A DNA stretch of 17,924 bases from an uncultured Collinsella sp. (GTDB taxonomy: Bacteria > Actinomycetota > Coriobacteriia > Coriobacteriales > Coriobacteriaceae). Location: contig CABSMS010000043.1 in assembly GCA_902478885.1 (NCBI GenBank), forward strand, positions 1 to 17,924, written 5' to 3'. The notes beneath the pieces were generated by a model. The model was not told the DNA's origin. It saw only the letters and a program-made list of their open reading frames with translations, and ran no database searches. Below are positions 14,203 to 17,924 of this stretch, piece by piece. Each line of letters begins with the position of its first letter. The first letter of the stretch is position 1. The translations under genes and the position numbers were made by a program.

Positions 14203-14434
14203 GGAAACTGTGACCCAGATTTCGGCCCCAGGGTGGGATGCCGTTTCCGGATCGGGCCTCAAACGGAAATTGCATCCCGGAACGAGCGCTCAGAGCGGGA
14301 TGAACTTTCCCAACGGGGCCGCAGGCGGAAATTGCGTCCCGGATTCAAGCCTCAGAACGGGACGCACTTTCCGGATGGCATGTTTGGCGGAAACTACGGC
14401 CCAGTTTTTGGCTCCAGAACGGGATACATTTTCC
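14203..14434. repeat. array B: four 46-nt imperfect palindromes on an exact 62-bp period
   Basis: Units at 14203-14248, 14265-14310, 14327-14372 and 14389-14434 are each 46 nt and start exactly 62 bp apart. Arms and loops belong to the same family as array A (for example GGAAATTGCGTCCC pairing with GGGACGCACTTTCC in unit 3). Two linkers also follow the array A pattern; the third differs. The fourth unit is the most decayed. The array lies between the AbiEi-like gene and the ATPase gene, in the same orientation as array A. Confidence 0.9.
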
Positions 14435-14481
14435 GGAACGGTCCACGTGCGGTGGTGTATCGACCCTTTTGCGTGCGCCGC

Positions 14482-14511
14482 TTGTCGAATTACGTTATAG
14501 CTAGCTATATT
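14482..14511 (+). promoter_or_regulatory. candidate promoter of the DUF234 ATPase gene
   Basis: TTGTCG (14482-14487) and TATATT (14506-14511) are 18 bp apart and match the consensus at four and five of six positions. The -10 element falls inside the left arm of the 25-bp inverted repeat at 14490-14545. Transcription would start near 14518, in the loop of that repeat, so the repeat would act as DNA, not as an RNA hairpin. Confidence 0.4.
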
Positions 14512-14545
14512 ATAGGAAGGTATAATATAGCTAGCTATAACGTAA
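14490..14545. repeat. perfect 25-bp inverted repeat with 6-bp centre, upstream of the ATPase
   Basis: Positions 14490-14514 are the exact complement of 14521-14545; the centre is GGAAGG. Each arm also holds the self-complementary block TATAGCTAGCTATA. The right arm ends 15 bp before the ATPase ATG, with the ribosome site GGGAAGG between. It may be an operator for a dimeric or tetrameric repressor, or a cruciform-forming site. Confidence 0.85.
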
Positions 14546-14560
14546 GGGAAGGATGGCCCT

Positions 14561-15952
14561 ATGTTTATCGGAAGAACAGCGGAAATGTCCGAGCTCAATC
14601 GACTGTATGGCACGGGCTCCTTTGAGATGCCTGTGATTTACGGCCGCCGTCGTGTGGGTAAAACGCGCCTTATCACAGAGTTCATCCAAGGCAAGAAGGC
14701 TATTTACTTTCAAGCTCGTCGTACCAATGCGGAGGCAAACCTGCACGGCTTTAGCCAGGCGATACTCGCGGGTTCGGTTGGTGCTGCAGGCGTGTCGTTT
14801 TGTAGTTTTGACGAGGCGTTCGATGCATTGGCCACCATGGCTCGCACGGAACGTTTGATTGTCGTGATTGACGAGTATCCCTATCTCGCCCAATCGAATC
14901 CCGAGATCAGCTCGTTGCTGCAAGACAAGATTGATCACCTGTACAAAGAGACCAGGCTCATGCTGATTCTATGCGGCTCGTCTCTTTCGTTTATGGAGGA
15001 ACAGGTGTTGGGCTATGAGAGCCCGCTATACGGTAGGCGTACGGCCCAGTTTAAGATCATGCCGCTCGATTTTATGACGACCCTCGGCCTGTGGCAGAGC
15101 ATGAGTCGCGAAGACGCTGCAGTTTGCTATGGCATGACGGGCGGCATTCCTGCATATATCGAGAAAGTCGATCCTGCTGCACCGCTCAAGGACAACATCA
15201 AACGTCTTTTTCTTACTCCTACGGGCTATCTCTTTGAGGAGCCGAGTAACCTGCTATTGCAAGAGTGCCGCAATCCCGAGCAATATGATGCGATCGTGCA
15301 AGCAATTGCTCAGGGGCGCTCGAAGATCTCGGAGATTGCGAGCTCTACGGGAATCCCTGCGAGCAACGTAAAGAGCTATGTGGATAAGCTGGCGTCGCTT
15401 GGGATTGTCGAGCGCGAGCTGCCCCTAAACGAGACGAGCAATAAGCGAGCCGTGTATCTGCTGAGCGACCAGATGTTTAGGTTCTGGTACAAGTTTGTTC
15501 CGCAGAACATCGGGCTGATTCAAAACGATATGGCCGAGATGGCGTATAAGCGCATTGAGCCGCACGTATCGGATTACATGGGCACGGTCTTTGAGCTTAT
15601 ATGCAGACAATACGTGTACGAACTCGCGCGAGCGGGCCAGCTCGATGTGGTTCCGGCGAGCGTCGGGCGCTGGTGGGGGACGGATAATCGCACGCATACG
15701 CAGGAAGAAATCGACTTGATTGTTGACGACGGCGAGGGCACTGCACTGTTTGCGGAATGCAAATGGCGCAATGAACCGGTGGACGAAGACGTGCTGCAAA
15801 AGCTCGTATACCGAAGCGAGCTCTTTAGGCGGCAACGAAAAAGCTATGCACTATTCTCAAAAAGCGGCTTTACGCAGGGATGTCGGGATGCAGCGGAGAG
15901 TAAGGGAGACGTCAAGCTGATCTCGTTTGCCGAGATGTGTGAGCGGAGATAA
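14561..15952 (+). CDS. ATPase_2 (STAND-like) with DUF234 nuclease-like C-terminus
   Basis: This 463-residue protein has an archaeal-type ATPase domain with Walker A GRRRVGKT (28-35) and Walker B LIVVIDEY (99-106), followed by ILCGSSLSFME (136-146), a sensor-like strand. A winged-helix region lies around residues 241-285 (ISEIASSTGIPASNVKSYVDKLASLGIV). The C-terminal DUF234 domain has D385 (EEIDLIV) and E399-C-K401 (FAECKW), the order of a PD-(D/E)XK nuclease site. GGGAAGG lies 8 nt before the ATG. Proteins of this family occur widely as lone accessory genes in gut bacteria and archaea, and their role is not established; regulation or defence is possible. The DNA is less GC-rich and uses codons such as AGA and ATA more than the purine genes, suggesting transfer. 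Array B and fragment C bracket it. Confidence 0.85.
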   Translation: MFIGRTAEMSELNRLYGTGSFEMPVIYGRRRVGKTRLITEFIQGKKAIYFQARRTNAEANLHGFSQAILAGSVGAAGVSFCSFDEAFDALATMARTERLIVVIDEYPYLAQSNPEISSLLQDKIDHLYKETRLMLILCGSSLSFMEEQVLGYESPLYGRRTAQFKIMPLDFMTTLGLWQSMSREDAAVCYGMTGGIPAYIEKVDPAAPLKDNIKRLFLTPTGYLFEEPSNLLLQECRNPEQYDAIVQAIAQGRSKISEIASSTGIPASNVKSYVDKLASLGIVERELPLNETSNKRAVYLLSDQMFRFWYKFVPQNIGLIQNDMAEMAYKRIEPHVSDYMGTVFELICRQYVYELARAGQLDVVPASVGRWWGTDNRTHTQEEIDLIVDDGEGTALFAECKWRNEPVDEDVLQKLVYRSELFRRQRKSYALFSKSGFTQGCRDAAESKGDVKLISFAEMCERR

Positions 15953-15972
15953 CCAAGCGTGCTCTGATGTGA

Positions 15973-16100
15973 TGCTCGGAATGGGTCGCGCTTTCCGGAT
16001 CGCCCTTCAAGCGGAAGCCCATATGTTCAAGAAATGGGAGGCAGCTCATCGCGAGCTGGGGCCTTTTGTTTGGAGCGGAAACTGCATCCCGGAATTCGGG
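15973..16100. repeat. array C: fragments of the 62-bp palindrome family and duplicated array leader
   Basis: Just after the ATPase stop is a half unit (loop GCTCGGAATGGG, right arm to 15996), a 16-nt linker, and a decayed left arm at 16013. Positions 16042-16099 then repeat 12320-12378 with a few substitutions and one missing base. The copied stretch covers the terminator 3' arm, its T-run, GGAG and the first left arm GGAAACTGCATCCC. The 5' arm of the terminator is lost here, so it is unlikely to terminate efficiently. Confidence 0.8.
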
Positions 16101-16147
16101 CAATCCGGTGGTCAGGGGTTGAGCGAGCGTCGCGCTAAGAATGCCAA

Positions 16148-16239
16148 GCGTAAAACCTTCAATGAAAATGGCGTAAAAACTACATTGAAAGTAGCGTAAA
16201 AACAGCATTGAGAATGGCGTAATTTCGCATATCGCATGA
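16148..16239. repeat. 23-bp tandem repeat, four copies
   Basis: GCGTAAAA-type starts occur at 16148, 16171, 16194 and 16217, exactly 23 bp apart. The middle copies read close to GCGTAAAAACxxCATTGAAA; the last keeps only GCGTAA and CAT. The block ends at the stop codon (16237-16239) that precedes the truncated DUF4143 gene. Confidence 0.75.
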
Positions 16240-16890
16240 TCGCCCGAGCTTGCACACGGCCTTTTGCGAGCTCTTGTCATGAACGAGAGCCAGGCTGTCA
16301 CGTACAAGACGCTCATAAAGGACGCCTCGTACGGTGAGGCGGGCCCCGACGAGAGGACCATCGCTGCGTACCTGGACCTCTTCAACAGGCTCAAGCTGAC
16401 CGAGGACCTGTGCGGATGGGAGCCGCCCATGCGCTCGAAGGCCCGCGTTCGCGTGCGCCCCAAGCGCTACTTCTGCGACCCGTCACTTGCGGCGGCGTTG
16501 CTGGGGGCTACCCCTGAGCGGCTGCTTGGCGATATGCAAACGTTGGGGATGCTCTTTGAGAACCTCGTTCTGCGCGACGTGCGCGTGTTCCTTTCCACCT
16601 ACGGCGGTGTCGACAACAGTGTCCATTATTTCCGAGATGAGAAGGGCCTTGAGGTCGATCTGAACGTTGAGCACGACGGGCGCTGGGGAGCCATCGAGGT
16701 CAAGCTGAGTGATGCGAAAGCAGACGATGGAGCGAGAAATCTCAGGGCGCTGGAGAGGAAAGTGCTCTCCAATCCTGCCGCCCAGAATGCCGCGCCGGCG
16801 TTTTTGGCGGTCGTGGTTGGAAAGGGGAGCATTGCCTACACACGCGACGACGGCGTGGCGGTGATCCCCATGGCGGCACTTGGGGCGTAG
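16240..16890 (+). pseudogene. 5'-truncated AAA_14/DUF4143 ATPase (C-terminal DUF4143 domain only)
   Basis: About 216 codons remain after a TGA at 16237. The reading frame matches the C-terminal half of two-domain ATPases of about 430 residues: RALVMNES, TIAAYLDLFNRLKLTEDL, RSKARVRVRPKRYFCDPSLAAALLG, LGMLFENLVLRDVRVF, and the nuclease-like GLEVDLNVE...GAIEVKLSD. The resemblance begins before any possible start (PELAHGLLRALVMNES reads from 16243), while the whole AAA_14 ATPase domain with its Walker motifs is absent. A TTG at 16264 or ATG at 16279 could still start a stand-alone domain, but no ribosome site is evident. I therefore call it a remnant. The break coincides with the 23-bp repeats and array C, so loss by recombination there is likely. 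Confidence 0.8.
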
Positions 16891-16932
16891 TGGTTTTGCG
16901 GGCGTGCCGTGCTTCCGTTACCGAAAATCCAT

Positions 16933-16961
16933 TTGGTAAACCTGGCAGCCGTGGGTAGAAT
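16933..16961 (+). promoter_or_regulatory. candidate promoter for antisense RNA
   Basis: TTGGTA (16933-16938) and TAGAAT (16956-16961) are exactly 17 bp apart and match the sigma70 consensus at four and five of six positions. Transcription would begin near 16968 with no gene of its own downstream before the terminator at 17015-17051. Confidence 0.45.
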
Positions 16962-16967
16962 AAGGTC

Positions 16968-17051
16968 GACGGCAGCCCAAGGGTGATAGCTGGGCAGCGC
17001 CGTTACTTCGATTAAGGGGTCAATGCCTTAGTGGCGTCGACCCCTCTTTTT
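16968..17051 (+). ncRNA. candidate antisense RNA (type I antitoxin-like)
   Basis: This is an inferred transcript of about 84 nt between the promoter at 16933-16961 and the terminator at 17015-17051. It can form a GCCCA/TGGGC hairpin early on and then the terminator hairpin. It runs toward the small minus-strand gene at 17028-17153 and overlaps its last 24 nt and 3' untranslated region. Overlapping 3' ends are the arrangement of TxpA/RatA-type toxin-antitoxin pairs. The start point is an estimate. Confidence 0.4.
17015..17051 (+). terminator. Rho-independent terminator of the antisense RNA
   Basis: AGGGGTC (17015-17021) pairs with GACCCCT (17039-17045) around a 17-nt loop that can hold a small GCC/GGC stem. 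CTTTTT follows on the plus strand only, so it terminates plus-strand transcription. Confidence 0.65.
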
Positions 17052-17153
17052 CTGCTTCGTACGCTGCTTGAGTGCCTCGGTAAGCCCGATAAGCGCCGTG
17101 AGGAGCGAGACCAAAGCGGTCAGGAGCTTCACGAAATCAGTCAGATCGGTCAT
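17028..17153 (-). CDS. small hydrophobic-basic peptide, possible type I toxin
   Basis: This 41-codon frame starts with ATG at 17153; an in-frame ATG at 17159 would add two residues. Residues about 8-26 (VKLLTALVSLLTALIGLTE) form one hydrophobic or amphipathic helix. The tail KQRTKQKKRGRRH is strongly basic. One membrane helix with a charged tail is typical of type I toxins such as TxpA, and also of holin-like peptides; there is no clear sequence match to either. The ribosome site is unusually strong: on the minus strand a run of eight G continues into TGAT, matching the extended site GGAGGTGAT at eight of nine positions, 4 nt before the ATG. A convergent antisense RNA candidate overlaps its 3' end. 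No convincing promoter was found upstream. Confidence 0.5.
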   Translation of the reverse strand: MTDLTDFVKLLTALVSLLTALIGLTEALKQRTKQKKRGRRH

Positions 17154-17249
17154 GGGCATCACCCCCCCCGTCGCATGGAGGGCGCTGCCCGGCACATGGA
17201 GCTGCCGTCAACAATAACCAGTCTATCAAACTGCAGTCATAAATACGAA

Positions 17250-17369
17250 TATATGTTCGCTAATAACAGCGACGTGGCCATCTCAAAGCGCGGCTTTACG
17301 CAAGGGTGCCGGGTGGCCGCGCTGGGCGATTTCATGTCCGCGCGGGCGCCTATCCTTACGGCAATATAG
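17250..17369 (+). pseudogene. remnant of a DUF234-type ATPase C-terminus
   Basis: The frame reading NNSDVAISKRGFTQGCRVAAL (from 17256) matches the C-terminal end of the ATPase at 14561-15952 (YALFSKSGFTQGCRDAA). The DNA is also alike around CGGCTTTACGCA (17291-17302 and 15865-15876). Only about 30-40 codons are left, and nothing of the ATPase domain is seen upstream. It therefore marks a second, deleted gene of the same family. Confidence 0.6.
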
Positions 17370-17397
17370 CCGCCTATGTAGCTATGTAGCAGGCGGC
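17369..17397. repeat. hairpin with internal direct repeat before the exonuclease gene
   Basis: GCCGCCT (17369-17375) pairs with AGGCGGC (17391-17397). The loop contains two copies of ATGTAGCT-like sequence in tandem. No T-run follows. It lies 25 nt before the GTG start at 17422. Confidence 0.4.
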
Positions 17398-17421
17398 AGA
17401 CGACGGAGAAAGGCCATAACC

Positions 17422-17924
17422 GTGTCAGCTGAAAAGACGCCGTGTATCTCGGCTATCGATACGACGAACTTTGCGCGCCAGATTGTGCTGGACTTTGAGT
17501 TTGCGCCGGTGCCAAAGCAGCGCCAGCGCCGTGGACTGCGCAACGAGATTATCGAGGTCGGCGCCGTCAAGCTCGATTACCACGGCAACGTTATGGGCGA
17601 GTTCTCGCAGTTTGTGCAGACGGAATTTACCGAAGGCGTTGCATTCCCCGTCCGCGAGCTTACAGGGATATCGGCCGTGGACACCGCGATGGCCGACCCG
17701 CTCTACATGGTGATCAAAAGGCTCAGCGATTGGATCGGCCGCTACTCCGCCCAGATAGTTTGCTGGAGCGGGACGGACCGTCGACAGCTTTTGACCGAGT
17801 GCCAGGCAAAGCACATAGACCTTTCCGCATTTCCTGCGGACTGGGCCGACCTGCAGGCGTTTTACACCTCGATTATGGACGTAGGCAGCCACGGGCGTGT
17901 CTCGCTGGGCGACGCGGCAACGTG
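17422..17924 (+). CDS. DEDD-family 3'-5' exonuclease domain protein, 3' end beyond window
   Basis: About 167 codons can be read from a GTG at 17422 to the window edge with no stop. GGAGAAAGG lies 8 nt upstream, and no ATG is available nearby in frame. The first exonuclease motif is IVLDFEF with the D-x-E pair, followed by NEIIEVGAVKLDYHGNV, as in RNase T and DNA polymerase III epsilon-type enzymes. The second motif is CWSGTDRRQLLTEC, with the conserved Asp. The third motif (HxxxD or YxxxD) would lie beyond the window. The protein probably removes nucleotides from single-stranded DNA or RNA ends in the cytosol; which substrate cannot be said. It appears to be the first gene after the accessory region, with codon use again like that of the GC-rich genes at the left. 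Confidence 0.8.
   Translation, partial: MSAEKTPCISAIDTTNFARQIVLDFEFAPVPKQRQRRGLRNEIIEVGAVKLDYHGNVMGEFSQFVQTEFTEGVAFPVRELTGISAVDTAMADPLYMVIKRLSDWIGRYSAQIVCWSGTDRRQLLTECQAKHIDLSAFPADWADLQAFYTSIMDVGSHGRVSLGDAAT

Noticed and set aside
12356..14434. integron attC sites
   Set aside because: The units are palindromic, but they are tandem without cargo between them, I see no GTTRRRY-type core, and there is no integrase in the window.

Overview
The window looks like a chromosomal segment of a GC-rich anaerobic gut actinobacterium of the Coriobacteriia, most like Collinsella. This is an inference from GC-rich codon use, the gene families and the gene content; no rRNA or marker gene here proves it.

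Layout. (1) Positions 1-1052, minus strand: the 5' part of a U32-family peptidase/RNA-hydroxylase gene that runs off the left edge. (2) Positions 1372-2518: ridA (+), a perfect-stem bidirectional terminator, and a convergent YheO/DauR-like regulator (-) with a GTG start. (3) Positions 2519-12350: a control region with a good sigma70-type promoter overlapped by a Fur-box-like dyad, then a plus-strand purine cluster: NCS2 purine permease, ssnA aminohydrolase, ygfK flavin/Fe-S oxidoreductase, a four-motif [4Fe-4S] ferredoxin and an xdhD-type fused [2Fe-2S]-molybdopterin hydroxylase, closed by a Rho-independent terminator. Two spacers inside the cluster (about 195 and 148 bp) are packed with hairpins. 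(4) Positions 12350-17420: an accessory region. It holds an AbiEi/DUF559-like gene, a DUF234-type ATPase, a 5'-truncated DUF4143 gene, a DUF234 remnant and a possible type I toxin with convergent antisense RNA. (5) Positions 17422-17924: the start of a DEDD-type exonuclease gene running off the right edge.

How the genes fit together. ssnA, ygfK and xdhD are the marker set of the selenium-associated molybdenum hydroxylase and anaerobic purine/urate breakdown clusters. No FAD subunit of xanthine dehydrogenase lies here, so electrons probably pass from XdhD through the ferredoxin to YgfK. RidA would suit a pathway ending in 2,3-diaminopropionate and 2-aminoacrylate. The flanking regulator is a candidate controller.

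Most unusual content. Tandem arrays of a 46-nt imperfect palindrome on an almost exact 62-bp period (eight units at 12356-12833, four at 14203-14434, fragments at 15973-16100) separate the accessory genes. Paired arm positions show compensatory changes, so a folded hairpin appears to be conserved. The leader of the first array, including the operon terminator, is duplicated about 3.7 kb away in direct orientation. I do not recognise this repeat family.
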